From assembly GCA_963576725.1 (NCBI GenBank), contig OY755246.1:76786239-76850238 (forward strand): DNA of 64,000 bases, in the 5' to 3' direction. How positions within the stretch are numbered: the stretch's first letter is position 1; every line of letters starts with the position of its first letter. The notes beneath the pieces were generated by a model. It was given only the letters and a program-made list of their open reading frames with translations. It ran no database searches and was not told the origin of the DNA. Shown in pieces: positions 10,795 to 22,689 of this stretch. The DNA is from Azorinus chamasolen. Its lineage: Eukaryota > Mollusca > Bivalvia > Cardiida > Solecurtidae. Made by a program: the position numbers and the translations under genes.

Positions 10795-11010
10795 GGATTA
10801 TGCACTCTGCCAAGTTCTAAAAGGAAGGTAGGCCGGTGGTTTTGATCCCATGCACTGCTTTGTAACGAATGAGATTAGCCGAAATCATCTTTCTGGAATC
10901 AATTCATTCCTCATCATCATGTCATCTCATCACTCATCGGCACTATATGACCTATTCAGTGTCGCAGTGCGGTTAAACCTAACTCTCTCACTCACTCACT
11001 CACTCACTAT
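10795..11010 (+). repeat. Mollusc-type SINE, 3' part
   Basis: Ends GCACTATATGACCTATTCAG, then GTTAAACCTAACTC and a (TCAC)n tail. The same conserved tail ends the SINE at 43157-43480 in the opposite orientation. The tRNA-like head is not clear here. Confidence 0.65.
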
Positions 11011-11097
11011 TATCGGTTAAGTACGTATCTCACGCATATTTCTCATACATTGATGGATTGAACGTATTGTATTGATCGATTTGAATTGTATCTGAGT

Positions 11098-11262
11098 AAA
11101 TTATCTGATCTGAGTATGCTTTTTTGCTTAAGATATGATATACATTGTAGATAGTATTATGCAGTTTCTGCCATGGCAAATATTTCCTGTGTCCATGTCA
11201 ATTTAATCAGTATTCATAATGTCATGATTTCTTACATGCATATCCATGGCATAAATGGCTAA
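11098..11262. repeat. Family A MITE, right half
   Basis: ATCTGATCTGAGTATGC, GCAGTTTCTGCCATGGC, AATGTCATGATTTCTTACATG and a decayed end ATGGCATAAATGG. Confidence 0.55.
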
Positions 11263-11639
11263 TACATGTAATAATGATAATAATGAAATTGATTAATATT
11301 CATGGAGTAAAATATTAAACTAGCTACAATTCCCGTTTTTACATACATGTACTTCTGGATGGCGTCATTAACTCTGTGCCAAATTGACATAGATATAACA
11401 CTCGAATGAGACTAGCATTGTAAAATTGCAATACCCTAGTTATATGACATCAATAATTAATATTTAACGAGTACTGGTGCATCTTTATAGTGTACCACTG
11501 TTTAGTGTATAAACAAATTACTGTGACTTTCACCTAGATTCGCCAGACAGTAGTGTCGTTTTAAGCATTGAATTTGTTTTGTCTACCAAAAACACTTTTG
11601 CAAAGTTACTGTAACCTGGTATGACCTCATTAAAGACAC

Positions 11640-11760
11640 TAATAAAATATTTGCAAACAAAAGAGAACCAGATCAGACAGTTCCTGTAGTAACCGTCTGA
11701 TCAGGGTCTGTTCATTGTTCTGATTCTACAATTCCTGCCAGTCATCATTTCACGTCTCCA
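11640..11760. repeat. Family A MITE, partial
   Basis: GCAAACAAAAGAGAACCAG ... CGTCTGATCAGGGTCTG hairpin with TTCTACAATTCCTGCC to its right. Confidence 0.55.
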
Positions 11761-11787
11761 CAATCACATTATAAAACTTCTCTTCAT

Positions 11788-11925
11788 TAATAGTTGCTGG
11801 AATAAGCCATTGATGGTTTCTGTAAATAGTGCAGTCCCTGATCAGAGGACTCCCTCAGGGCCCCTCTGATCTGAGTCTACACTGTTTGTCTATGTCATTT
11901 TAAGGGACACTGAGCACTATTGGGT
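11788..11925. repeat. Family F hairpin repeat
   Basis: GTAAATAGTGCAGTCCCTGA opposed to GATCTGAGTCTACACTGTTT around CTCCCTCAGGGC, ending TAAGGGACACTGAGCAC. Similar sequence occurs near 25975-26120 and 47320-47440. Confidence 0.5.
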
Positions 11926-12356
11926 TAAATACCAATAAAACATGTATGTACATGTAATCATTTTTTCAAAATATACAGTAATATACACACACAATAGGCC
12001 GTAGTAATAGCCAGTCATGTCCGCTATTTTCATCTGTGTACTTATAGTCCTGGACCAGATGCAAACATCCGTGTGCATATTTTTGTTGATGGATGAGGTC
12101 GTAAAGCTGGCGTTTTTTGCAATATAAGACATTCTTATATGTGAAAGTATCTGATATTGGTTAAGCTAAGATCTGTCCCTTTGATGACATTCGATATAGA
12201 AATTAACTTTAAAAATGATGGGCGTTAATAAAAGAAAATCATTCAAATGAATGCATTGTACATGTATATATAAATACAAGTGTGTCCGTTTCCAACAGCG
12301 TACGTAATTTGGGAAAATGTGTGTTGCTACAATGAAACGACACCTCAGTGTTTCTT

Positions 12357-12602
12357 GGCCCTTTATTCCATGAATGATTAGGAAAGAAACAATGACATCA
12401 CGAATGTCTAATGAATTAATTTGTATAATGGCACATAAACACAGGAAAAATTGGGCATGGCAGAAACTGTGTAGAGTCAGATCTATACAACTCCTTAAGC
12501 AAACAAAGCAGGCCATGGTCAGACGTCCCATGCAGGAGCCGTTTGATCTTGGTCTACTCTGTCTTAAAATGCATTAACGAGCGTATTTATGAAGAAAAGG
12601 GC
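12357..12602. repeat. Family A MITE
   Basis: CCCTTTATTCCATGAATGAT, internal AATGACATCACGAATG, GCAAACAAAGCAGGCC left arm, CTTGGTCTACTCTG right arm, and CGTATTTATGAAGAAAAGGG end. Confidence 0.65.
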
Positions 12603-13589
12603 AATGATGTTCTGTGTATCTTTCGAGAAACTTGTAATATTATTATACGTATATACAAGTAGGGTACATAATTGCAATGCCGTATAATGTGTCATAAAGA
12701 TACGCCATCTACTGGCCACGTCATATAGAAATATATTTGACGTACTATGGCATATGACATATTATGAAAGAGAGAGTCAACAACCATGCCATATAAGAAC
12801 TATATGCTGTTAGGAAAGACTGCACTTTACGGGTACGTGTACTGAGCATGTGCATACACAACAATAGCCGCGCCATTTTGAATCAAATAGGGTGAGATTT
12901 GCCTTCGTAAAAGCGGGGATTCAGAGACAGTAGCCCTCGATTTGAAGCAGATAAATACATGAAATTGAAAATAAAATATATTTATTCAAATAAATACAGG
13001 CTCATGTTCTGCTCCGCGTTCTTTGTATTTACAGGCGCAAGTTGTCGAAGTGGTGCTCATACACGTAGCAGTAAAGTGCAGTAGTCCCGCAATTTACTAC
13101 GGAGATACCTTTTTAGTTAGTTTTGTTTTAGGTCATATACCATATATGGGAAAGCATGTCATATTATGTGCCATAAAGAGATATATATCATATTCCATAC
13201 AACGTCGTGTGTGTATTTACAAACTAGGATTCACCTTTGGGCACTCTTTCAGGAAAACGTGAGTTTATAAAGCATTAATGCAGGTGTCCCGGGCGAGACA
13301 GGAGAAAATTTGCCGTACCCACATCTCATTTACATCGAGCTGAAATATTGGGTATGGATCACTGGCAATAGGTCGAAAAAGACTGTAGTTCTGTACATAA
13401 CTCCTATCGTATAGAATTTTCCCAATACCTTCTCTTATCTCCGAGTTAGAACAACAGGTTAAGATTCCCTTATCTGTAACACATGTAAGATCACTTTAGA
13501 ACATATATGACGTCAAACCATGGAAACCTATGTTTACATGTCATTTAAACGGCGAAAATACACTTTTTTGATATGTGAGAAAAAGAATC
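12603..13589. other. No recognised gene or repeat
   Basis: Apart from a short GCCGCGCCATTTTG motif near 12869-12882 I see no domain-bearing frame, hairpin or tandem repeat. The 79-codon frame at 13023 has no recognisable content. Confidence 0.4.
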
Positions 13590-13725
13590 CGATCCTCGTT
13601 GTCTTTTAAGATCACATGTACCTAAACTCACCAAGAAAATATTATTAAGCTCGCCAAGACTCGCTTAATGACATTTTCTAAGGCTCGTTTAGGAACATGT
13701 GATCTTAAAAGATAACTCGCAACAG
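13590..13725. repeat. Fold-back repeat, distinct from families A-F
   Basis: CTTTTAAGATCACATGTACC on the left mirrors ACATGTGATCTTAAAAG on the right. Inner segments AGAAAATATTATTAAGC and GCTTAATGACATTTTCT also pair, making one long hairpin flanked by GATCCTC on both sides. Confidence 0.7.
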
Positions 13726-14210
13726 ATCCTCTATATACCGTTAATATAATTAGTGTTATTATTTATACAGAACTATAGAGTCTTTTTTCGATCTAGTGCC
13801 AGTGGTATGGCTCCAGAAATTTAACACCTGCTAGAGCATCTCCAGTTTGCGCGTCACCCATATTAGTCGCTTCTTACGATCATGCAAAAGGTGAGCAATG
13901 GTAACCATGATTGTGCCATTCACGTACGCCCCGGCCGCGATACAAGCTGTCCGTCAAGTGACGTAACTAAAGCAGTATGTTTACATGGAGTTTGCATACC
14001 ATTTGCATGTATTTCGGAGATATTACCTGTTTGTTGAATAGGAAAGGTCGTGCATCAAAGAAAGAACATAACAAAGTTACAAAGTTTAAGTTTATTTAAG
14101 TAATAATTTGTGTTGATGTAAACAATGTGAAAAAATATTTAGAAGAATATTTTAACCTTAGACTTGGCTAGACGTCTCGAGTATGCATGTCTTAACACCT
14201 ATCTGATGTG

Positions 14211-14463
14211 TTAACCCTTTCTCTGTTCAATATTCATGTGGGAAATTATGACATCATGAATATTCATTAGCTGAAGTTTCTTCATAATGTATACTTTTCA
14301 AGGATTTGTTTGCTTTGACAAAAAAACTGTAGAATCAGATCTGTATCATGTAAAAAGCAAACAGAGAAGACCCTGATCAGACGGCTCCTATAGGAGCCGT
14401 CTGATCTGGGTCTACTCTGTTTGCAAATGCTTGAAAATGCGTTTATGTGAAGGAAACGGTTAA
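14211..14463. repeat. Family A MITE, reference-quality copy
   Basis: TTAA at 14211-14214 and 14460-14463. Starts CCCTTTCTCTGTTC. The hairpin GCAAACAGAGAAGACCCTGA / GATCTGGGTCTACTCTGTTT is centred on GGCTCCTATAGGAGCC. About 250 bp, no coding capacity. TTAA duplication with CCC ends suggests mobilisation by a piggyBac-type (or Kolobok-type) transposase. Confidence 0.88.
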
Positions 14464-14486
14464 AGACAAATGGTAGCTAAAACCTT

Positions 14487-14649
14487 TCAACCCTGAAATA
14501 TCAGAGTTGAATAGTCCATTAGTGTTTAACTACAACGTCCACATAGTATGAAAGGATTTTGAATGACAAACAGTGCAGACCCTGGCCAGATCTAAGCTGC
14601 TCTACACTGTTTGCAGATAGCAATGCATGTGTGCCCAGGGTTGAAAGTG
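14487..14649. repeat. Short TIR hairpin element
   Basis: Inverted ends TTTCAACCCTG and CAGGGTTGAAA enclose CAAACAGTGCAGACCCTG and its partial reverse complement CTACACTGTTTG. Confidence 0.6.
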
Positions 14650-14854
14650 TTAATGTAGGACGAAAGTTTTGCATTAAGCTCCTCTAGGACCTTCCTGTGT
14701 TATTTCCCCGATCATTAAGCTACCACTTCCTACATTAAGCTATCATTTTGTTATTCATTAAATGAGTGTTATAGGTAGCTCTACTGTACCATTTTATTTG
14801 TAAGCACAGTGTGTCGGTGTCGTAAACAAGTACGCTATAATATTTGCAATTTCT

Positions 14855-15058
14855 CAGTAAAACCTCTCTATAACGGCCACTAAATTACATCAAGTATATT
14901 GTGTTAAAGGTTTGTGGTTGCTTAAAGCAATGTGAAAGTAAAACAGAACGCTCCTATAGGAGCGTTCTGTTTTACTTTCACCTTGCTTTAAGCAGCCACC
15001 TGCCCTAAATACCAAGTAATTAACACAATTTAGTGGCCGTTATAGAGAGGTTTTACTG
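14855..15058. repeat. Family E (pogo-like) MITE, near-perfect hairpin
   Basis: CAGTAAAACCTCTCTATAAC left and GTTATAGAGAGGTTTTACTG right. The inner arms GGTGAAAGTAAAACAGAACG mirror each other around GCTCCTATAGGAGC. The right end is followed by TA. The left-flank TA has decayed. Confidence 0.88.
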
Positions 15059-15099
15059 TATTCTGCTAAGATATTATAACTGCTCCAACTATGGTATGT

Positions 15100-15382
15100 T
15101 ACAAGTTCGATTCGAGAAACTACTGACCGAGCGTCAAATAACTTGGCTCCTGATGAGACGCCTAATTAAATTTACTCATCGTCTCATCTGGATCAAAACT
15201 GTTTGCAAATGTCTTCTGTAGAAGCCGTCTGATCAGCGTATTCTCTGTTGGCTTATAGAATATCCATGATTTGATACTGCAGTTTCTGCCACGGTTAAAT
15301 CTTATGCTAGAATTAAAAGCTCAGTTGGAAACTATTCATGGTATCAGTATTTCCTATATGAACATCATCGGGTAATGATTTA
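15100..15382. repeat. Family D fragment followed by family A right half
   Basis: TGGCTCCTGATGAGACGCC and CGTCTCATCTGGATCAAAAC (family D), then AGAAGCCGTCTGATCAGCG through TTTCCTATATGAACATCATC (family A). Confidence 0.55.
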
Positions 15383-15559
15383 AATACCAACTGGTAAAAT
15401 ACGTGTGTTATGTGAATGAACACAAACTGACTATGATATACCGTATACCGGTATAGATAAAAACAAAGCTAAATGGCAGAACTGGTTGTGGTACTTTTTT
15501 GTATCACATTTTCTGCAGTTTTGCCATATTTAGAATATTTCGTAAAGCATTGGACGTTT

Positions 15560-15875
15560 GCAAGGCATTGGACGTCTATAGCAAACAGAGTATACCATGA
15601 TCAGATGTACGGCTCCTGTAGGAGCCGTTTGAGCGTGGTCTACTCTGCTTGAAAAGGTGTCAAAATTAATGTCTCTTTGGACTAAAAGATTAAGATACAT
15701 TAAAATTCAAATCATGGATATGTTACAATTTAAAGGACAAAAACGAAGCGAAAAACGAACATATTTAACCTATCTGTCGGCGGATCACTGATTACTTTTG
15801 CAAACAGTTAGGATCCAGATGAGACGCAGAGTAACTCTGTGTTTCATCAGGATCCAAACTGTTTGACACACTGAT
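15560..15875. repeat. Family A fragment, then family D hairpin
   Basis: GCAAACAGAGTATACCATGA with GGCTCCTGTAGGAGCCGT apex (about 15580-15655). A family D hairpin GATCCAGATGAGACGC / TTTCATCAGGATCC sits near 15805-15865. Confidence 0.6.
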
Positions 15876-16133
15876 TGAATTTTGGTAGACAATTTGATTA
15901 TCGCTTGAAATTTGAAAATGTGAGTGAAAACTTGTGTAAAATAATTTGCTCTGCATGCTAAAGGTTAAGCTAACCTACTATCTGACAAACAAGTTATTAT
16001 GTCTGTAGAAAGAGAAAAGATTGATTGCATATGCTTATGCAAACTAATTTCAATCATTAAGACATCTTTAGGTTTAAGTAACAATTTCAGTTACGAGTTC
16101 AGTTTGATATTTTAATTTTTCTAGTACCTTTTA

Positions 16134-16374
16134 ATCCGTTCGCTTCATATAAACGCTTTATTCACGCCTGTGCGAACGGAGTAGATCAAAACCAGACGGC
16201 CCCCCTGCAGAAACCGTCTGGTATGGGCCTGCTCTGCTTGTTCATGAACTTATAATAGACCCAATTCTACAGTGTCTACTTATGTGTACATAAGCCATTA
16301 TAAAAAAAAGAATCAGCTAATACATATTCATGATGTCATTATTTCTTTCATTAATATGCAACATGGAAATGGTA
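16134..16374. repeat. Family A MITE, diverged
   Basis: GCGAACGGAGTAGATC / GGGCCTGCTCTGCTTG hairpin, ATTATAAAAAAAAGAATCAG, and ATTCATGATGTCATTATTTC on the right. Confidence 0.6.
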
Positions 16375-16624
16375 AACACTTTCCGCGCTGTAAAAAAAAT
16401 GGTTTGCTCAAATTTTGATCTGGTGCAATATTGATTATTTCCGGTTGGATAAAACTTTTGATTATAATTATCTTGTCCATGAAAATTCGGTAGGTATTGA
16501 AATGTGTAATAAACATAGAACAGGGAAAAGGTTAAGGTATTTCCAGTAATGGCCGTTTGTTTACTTCCTTTCAATTTGACCTTCATATTAAAAATTCATT
16601 AAATTTTCAGCAACTTTTTTATTC

Positions 16625-17010
16625 TTTACCTGGATATATGCAGACATTTACCGGAAAATATGCAAAAAAGGAGGTGTCATATAATTCACGTTTCCAGAAT
16701 TTTTATTAAAAAAATTAATTAATTCATAAGTATCCTTCCAAATATCTCTTTAGTCCTGTTGGTGTATTAATAAGTCCCTATTATATGCCAAGTGTTCCAA
16801 TTTCACTTTAATAGTTAAATAAAACTTTAATTTTTACCTGAAAATATGCAACAAGAGGTGTCATATAAGTTATAACTCACTTTTCCAGATTATTTTTTTA
16901 GAAAAAATAAATTCAAAAGGGCCTTCCTTCCAAATATCTTCTATAGTCATTTTGGTGTATTAATAAGTCCTTATTATATGATAAATGTTCCGATTTCACA
17001 TTTTCTCAAC
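16625..17010. repeat. Tandem duplication, about 200-bp unit
   Basis: Two diverged copies (about 16625-16812 and 16830-17005) share AAAATATGCAA, GAGGTGTCATATAA, TTTCCAGA, CTTCCAAATATCT, TTGGTGTATTAATAAGTCC and TTCCRATTTCAC in the same order. Confidence 0.7.
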
Positions 17011-17861
17011 ACCACTATATTTCAATCACTGCAAATTGTCCAATAAAAAGCACATTGTCAGTATGTAAAAGGTCATATTGTTTATCTGCAGCAGAAATAC
17101 CTTAAACAGCTGAGCCGCCGACTTACTCACAAATATAAGTCAGGTCGAAGTACGCTATGCGGGTTAATTAATATATTATCAAAATAAATGAAAAAATCGA
17201 AGACTAACCTCTCACTGGAAACTGGAACATCGAGACGCAAATTGTTAAAAAGTATAAAATATCCATCAGACGCCGAAATAAAACTAAAAGTTGAGAAAAT
17301 CTCACTTTTTTCTTACGGGCGTACAAATTTACATTTATTTGTACGTTATGTCTTGGACATAAATTTAACATGAAACAAACCATCCCTTGCTTTCATCTTG
17401 TTTTGGGAAATTAAAAAAATACATAACATTGTTACACCTGTCATCATCTCATGTCAGTAAAATCTCGTTTGCCGCGAGAGGTCAGTATGATCTATGTTCT
17501 CTTTGGCGACCAAAACGGAAAATCTTGTCTATGTTTACTGTTGATATATGGTGGTATTTTGCCATTTTGAAAGTCAGTACTGTCTTCTGGGATATCAGTT
17601 TGGTTTTTCAAATAACTGTCAATAATATTTTTTACCTTATGCAGCAGACGAACTCAACTGGACATGCCACAAACCGCATCAATGTCGTAAAACATACCTT
17701 TTTTCGCGACGCGGCGCGTGTCGGGTCATATTTATGGAGTCCTTACTGTCATAAAAAATAACTCTAGTTGTTTTCTGGCCAGTTGTGCTACAGTAGAGTT
17801 TCTCTAAAGGAGCCAATCAGAACACATTCAATTGTCTGATCATTATAGGACGTGATAGCTT
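17011..17861. other. No recognised gene
   Basis: A 124-codon frame at 17387-17761 and a 61-codon frame at 17188-17373 show no domain I recognise. A short CpG-rich run, CGCGACGCGGCGCGTG, lies near 17704. I see nothing else. Confidence 0.35.
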
Positions 17862-17945
17862 AACCCGTACACCGCTAACAGCGACCTGACACACGTGTAC
17901 GTGTTACTCGGCGTCTCAACAGGATCCAAGCTGCTTGACACTGGG
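17862..17945. repeat. Family D fragment
   Basis: TTAACCCGTACACCGC start and CGGCGTCTCAACAGGATCC, which is one arm of a family D hairpin. The opposing arm is lost. Confidence 0.5.
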
Positions 17946-18224
17946 TCTATGATTCCTCAAAAGTTTGATCGAGTCGGAAGTAGATCTCAAATGCACCAGC
18001 TCCAAATTTGAATAAACATTATTTTTACAACATCTAACTTTAAGGGTTAATGCAAGACGAAAGTGGTGTGGAACGCAACTTTGCGCATTGCTTTCGTGTT
18101 TCATTGAGCAATCATCTGTATCTAACGACCGCAATTTTTATTCACTAAACAGTTTATACCACAGGGGGGCCATTTCGTGGGTCTACATGGTCTAAAAGGT
18201 CAAAATATTGATTTGGTTGATTGA

Positions 18225-18360
18225 GTGTTATATTATTGCACCTGGTAAAACTGTACAATCAGATTTATATAATTCCGTTAGCAAACAGAGTAGACCCAGA
18301 CCAGATGGCTCCTACAGAAGACCTCTGGTATGGGTCTCCTCTGTTTTCAAATTCATTATC
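18225..18360. repeat. Family A MITE, partial
   Basis: GCAAACAGAGTAGACCCAGA / GGGTCTCCTCTGTTT hairpin with a degenerate apex. It lacks both termini. Confidence 0.55.
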
Positions 18361-18436
18361 GATAATGTCTATACGAATCATCACTTAAAGTTGCGAAAGT
18401 TGATGTCAAGTACCGATGTCGAATATGTTATTTAAA

Positions 18437-18446
18437 CCCCCCCCCC

Positions 18447-18479
<33 letters not shown>

Positions 18480-18503
18480 GCGCGCACGCGCGCGCGCACA
18501 CAC
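18437..18503. repeat. Compound microsatellite
   Basis: A poly-C run passes into (AC)n, (GC)n and again (AC)n. Confidence 0.95.
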
Positions 18504-18765
18504 ATGTACACATGCACTCACTTCCGATAATAGTTCCGTATCAGTCGTAACTACTCGCCGGTCTTGCGATTGGTTCACCGGGATTTTCCGATTCGTTCCG
18601 TATGTGTTCGCGATCTCGCAATAATATTGTGTTCTAGAACAGGAAATTTAAAGTGGGGGTGTAATTTGTTAGCATGTGTCTCACACATGCGTTTGACGAT
18701 ATAAGTTGTTCAGGGAATTATTTATAAAATGTTACAGACAGTATTATAACGGTAGTTATGCGATA

Positions 18766-18957
18766 TTAAACCCTTTACTCCATGAATATTCACGTCAGAA
18801 ATAATGATGTCATGAATGTTAATTATATTCTTTAATGAAACAGGAAGGTTTGCCCATAGAAGAAACTATAGTCATATCTACATTATTTCATAAGCAAACA
18901 GAGCAGACCCTTATCAGGCGACTCCTCTAGGAGCGTATTTATGGAGTAAAGGGTTAA
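18766..18957. repeat. Family A MITE lacking its right hairpin arm
   Basis: TTAA at both ends, left end CCCTTTACTCCATGAATATT, left arm GCAAACAGAGCAGACCC up to CTCCTCTAGGAG. It then jumps to GCGTATTTATGGAGTAAAGG. A clean internal deletion starts at the hairpin apex. Confidence 0.8.
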
Positions 18958-19174
18958 AGCGGTTCTTTTGTATTTTGATTGGTGGCGGTGGTTGTGGTTG
19001 TGGTGGTGGTGGTCTGTCATTTTACGTGTTTGAAATCTTTTGAGGTTTGAATTACGTAAATGTTTCAATGTTTATGACTATTAATTAATTATTTACATTA
19101 ATACGACGCTTGGTGGAGACCAAACACGGTTAACACTTTCGCGGTCATATAAATTTTCTCGTCTGCTTCGCTCT

Positions 19175-19403
19175 TTAACCCATTCCCTGATATTGACGAC
19201 TTTTGACGACTCTGTAAAAGTCACTTTGTGAAACCATTGTTATAAATAGAGCATTTGCTCCTATAGGAGCAAATGCTCTGTTTATCACAATGGTTTCAAA
19301 CTACAAAATACTAAAATGTTCCTTTTCTCTAGTTAATGCTCCTTTTCGGTAGATTTATACAAAGAGGTTGTATCTAAAAATAGCCTAGGAGGTAATGGGT
19401 TAA
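19175..19403. repeat. Family B MITE, near-perfect copy
   Basis: TTAA at both ends. CCCATTCCCTGATATTGACG and GGAGGTAATGGG termini. The arms pair around GCATTTGCTCCTATAGGAGC. Confidence 0.88.
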
Positions 19404-19439
19404 GATGGGGTTATCTTTGAGCAGTTTCTTTTGAACAAA

Positions 19440-19740
19440 ATAATCCGTCTTACAATTTAGATCTGACGAGTAACATTATATCTCATCTGGATCTACACTA
19501 TTTGCAAGGGTTATTGCAATCTACGGCAGCAAAGTCTTACGATGGTTAAATTATCTCTTACCCCGCTCTGAAAAAAAATACTGTGCTCTCAAATTCGGAT
19601 CTGGTGCAAGCTTGACTATTTCCGATTTGATCAAGCCTTTGAGAAACTATTGGCCGAGTGTCAAACAAGTTGGATCCTGCTCAAACGCCGAGTTACTCGG
19701 CATCTCATCCAGATCCAAGCTGTTTTCAAGCGTGAGCCTG
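19440..19740. repeat. Family D-type repeats
   Basis: CTCATCTGGATCTACAC near 19480, and CAAACGCCGAGTTACTCGG with CATCTCATCCAGATCCAAGC near 19682-19722. The stretch CAAATTCGGATCTGGTGCAA near 19590 also occurs, diverged, near 16410. Confidence 0.45.
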
Positions 19741-19930
19741 GTCGCGAATAGTAAAAAAGAAGTAAAGTACCTAGTTATAGTCTACTTTCAGTCCGAATGA
19801 CCGCTCAGCCGACTGTACATTTACTCCCCTGGTTAGTGAGTCATTCGTCTGCAATATTTAGCACTGCTAACAAATGGCGTGATTACGCAGTCGCAGTTCC
19901 GGCTAGTGACCCTCACAGGTACCCATTTTA

Positions 19931-22262
19931 ACAGACAGACAGACAGACAGATATACTTTATTCTTTTCAACGTGTACATAAGTACCTTGTTGCAACACAA
20001 TTCAATAATGTCATTTTGGTCACACTACCACTCATCACTCATCCGATCCTCGCCTCCTATCAACCACTCACCACACTCATTCTCTCACTCATACACACAA
20101 CTCCTCTCGCCCTATATCGCAATTTACCCACTACTAAACTTCAATTAAATAATCAAATTTTTCTAACACATCAATGCCATATATAATATCAAACTATAGC
20201 CTAAATGCAATACAAGTATAACTAAGCCTAAATGCAATACAAGTATAACTATCAAAAACCGATGTTTAGGATGAACTCAGACTCACTGAGCATTTAACGC
20301 ATTCCTCCGAATTTCTAAAGATTCCTTTATAAATCTAGCCAAATTTACTAATGCCATCTTAGTTGAGGAACTCATTAATTCGCAAAATTTAAGATAACTT
20401 GGCCTTAAATAATATTTTTTTCTCATGTATTTCTTTCTACAGTCGTTGTATAATGTACAAATACAAACAAAGTGGTACTCATCTTCCAAATCATGCCTAC
20501 TACAAAACACACAATATCTCTCATTTCTATCTACTCGTGCTCTACCATATCGACCAGATTCAATTTTCAATGGGTGGGACGACAATCGTAGTCTCGTAAT
20601 AAAACAACTTAAATTCCAAGATAGTAAATCTAAATAGTCCTCAAATACAAAAATGCACTTAAAATGCCTATAGGAATATAAAACACTAGACTTATCTAAA
20701 TCTCCATACCATTTCTGCAAGAAACAATCAATAACTCTCTTTTTGAATTCTTTACAAAAATGTTTACTGTTAACATCATGGGGATTTAACCATACATAAT
20801 TAAAGTCATATTCCTCTAACATATTTTTGACTCCTGTTACCCAATTTTTGCGACCTTTTTCATTGTCACTTACCATCAACTTATACAGATGTTTTAAAAT
20901 AATATTATCAGTATCAATTAATTTCAACCAATATTTAATTATTCTTACATAGCGATTTACAAAAAGCGGATAACGTCCAAGTTCTCCGTACACTGCTGTT
21001 GACGACGTTGACCTCTTGACCTGCAATATTTTCTTACAAAAATTCAAATGCACCCTTTCCAATGACTTACTCTTTGAATTGCCCCAGACTTCGCATGCAT
21101 AACTAAGTATAGAACCGACAAAGGAATCAAAAAGCTGTAACATTGTACTTTTCTTCAGATTAACATCACGTGTATTCATAATTAAAGTATTCAATGCTTT
21201 CATGCCCTTACCGGCCAAAAACTCTTGGTTCAAGCAGAAGCTACCAGTATAATTAAAGACAGTACCGAGGTAATTAAAATCATTAACAGTGTCTAAAGTA
21301 GATAATGGGTCACCATAATACCATGTTTCATCTGGCCTTACGGGACCTCTTTTACGGAAAACCATAACTTTTGTTTTACTACAATTAACCTCTAAATCCC
21401 ATGTGCAGCAATATTGTTGCAATCTATTTAAATTTTCTTGAAGTGCGGTGGGTGTTTTTCCAAATATCGCAAGATCATCAGCAAACAGTAAGGCTATTAT
21501 AAGGAGATCGTCAAATTCTAAACCGTTGTTAAAATTATCCAGTAACGATAACTCCATATCCTCTATAAACAATTCAAATATTTTTGGGGACATTATCTCC
21601 CCTTGTAATAAGCCTATAATATTATCGAAAAAGTCTGAGTATTTATCAAACTTCCTTATACAGGATTTCACTTTGCCATACATGTCTCTAATTATTCTGA
21701 GTATTTTACCATTTAGTCCTAGTCTGTAAAGTTTAAGCCATAAATTATTCCTATTTACACTATCGAAAGCACGTTTAAAATCAACAAAGGCACAGTACAG
21801 CCGCTTGTTTTCGCCAAGATACCTCTGGACAATGCTATGTAACAAAAATATGGCATCTGCTGTAGATTTACCAGATCTAAAACCAAATTGAGCGTCTGAT
21901 ATAACGTTATTGGCGTCACACCACTTCGATATCCTATTATTTAACACACCGGTAAAAATCTTAGCTAGACAACTTATCAATGTAATACCTCTGTAATTAT
22001 CTACCTTTTCACGATCACCCTTTTTATACAGAGGGATTATAATCCCTTCTGTCCATTGATCAGGATAAAAACCAGAGTTAAAAATGGCATTGAATAAATC
22101 ACACAAATGCGGCGCTGTGATATCGATAGTTTCTAAAAAGTACGAATTTAACAAACAATCTTTACCCGGCGCCTTATCATGCTTAAATTTCTTAACATTT
22201 CTATTATTTCCTTAACAGTGAAGTCTGTATTCAATTCATCAAAATTGCATCGATCATCGATT
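19931..22262 (-). mobile_element. 5'-truncated LINE (non-LTR retrotransposon)
   Basis: The reverse transcriptase reads leftward and the element ends at a (CAGA)n microsatellite at 19931-19951, a usual LINE 3' tail. No endonuclease domain is present upstream, and homology stops at about 22262 where a tRNA-like segment begins, so the copy is 5'-truncated. I cannot assign the clade from sequence alone. Confidence 0.85.
20283..22190 (-). pseudogene. LINE reverse transcriptase with zinc knuckle, one frameshift
   Basis: An open frame of 623 codons (start 22154) covers the reverse transcriptase of a LINE, which would copy element RNA at nicked genomic DNA. Visible motifs are NYRGITL (about 53), AQFGFRSGKST (88), VDFKRAFD (124-131), QGEIMSP (184-190), the catalytic FADD (224-227) and a C-terminal C-X2-C-X9-H-X4-C knuckle (548-566). 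Upstream of the first Met the same frame continues as HDKAPGKD, the conserved N-terminal RT motif. Further upstream homology (FTVKEIIEMLRNL) is in another frame. One A seems missing near 22180, so this copy is broken as it stands. The catalytic residues look intact. Confidence 0.88.
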
Positions 22263-22366
22263 AACCCCTGAGTGGAGAGGAGGCAACTTCGAGCTGGTCC
22301 AGCCGGGATTCGATCCCCGGACCCCTGGGCTATCAGCTCAACGCTCAGCCACTAGGCCAAGCCAAC
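22262..22366 (-). pseudogene. tRNA-derived sequence (SINE head)
   Basis: On the minus strand GGCCTAGTGGCTGAGCG matches box A and GGGATCGAATCCC matches box B. The expected acceptor stem does not pair, so it is a SINE head or tRNA pseudogene. It abuts the truncated 5' end of the LINE. Confidence 0.55.
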
Positions 22367-22451
22367 ATCACCACGGGGATAAGGATTAAGAAAGCGCTTT
22401 CAGAAGTTCAAATGTAGTTTAATGGTTTGCGTATAATCAAGATAGAAAACT

Positions 22452-22686
22452 TCTGAAACGCTCACTCCATGAATATTAATGTAAGAAATGATGACACCAT
22501 AAGTATTAATTAGATTAAGATTTTAATACAGCATATTAACACGTGAAATGTTGGCCATGCAGGCAGGAGCTGTAGAAACAGTTTTATATTACTCCATAAA
22601 CAAACAGAGTCTATAGGAGCCTTCTGATCTGGATCTACCCGGTTTGCGAAGGAGTAGAAGGGCGTATCTATGGCGTAAAGGGGTAA
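22452..22686. repeat. Family A MITE, diverged
   Basis: CACTCCATGAATATTAATG, ACAAACAGAGTCTATAGGAG (left arm largely deleted), GATCTGGATCTACCCGGTTT and GCGTATCTATGGCGTAAAGG. Confidence 0.6.
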
Positions 22687-22689
22687 GCT

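Noticed and set aside
17387..17761. 124-codon gene
   Set aside because: No domain, no splice context and no start-codon support.
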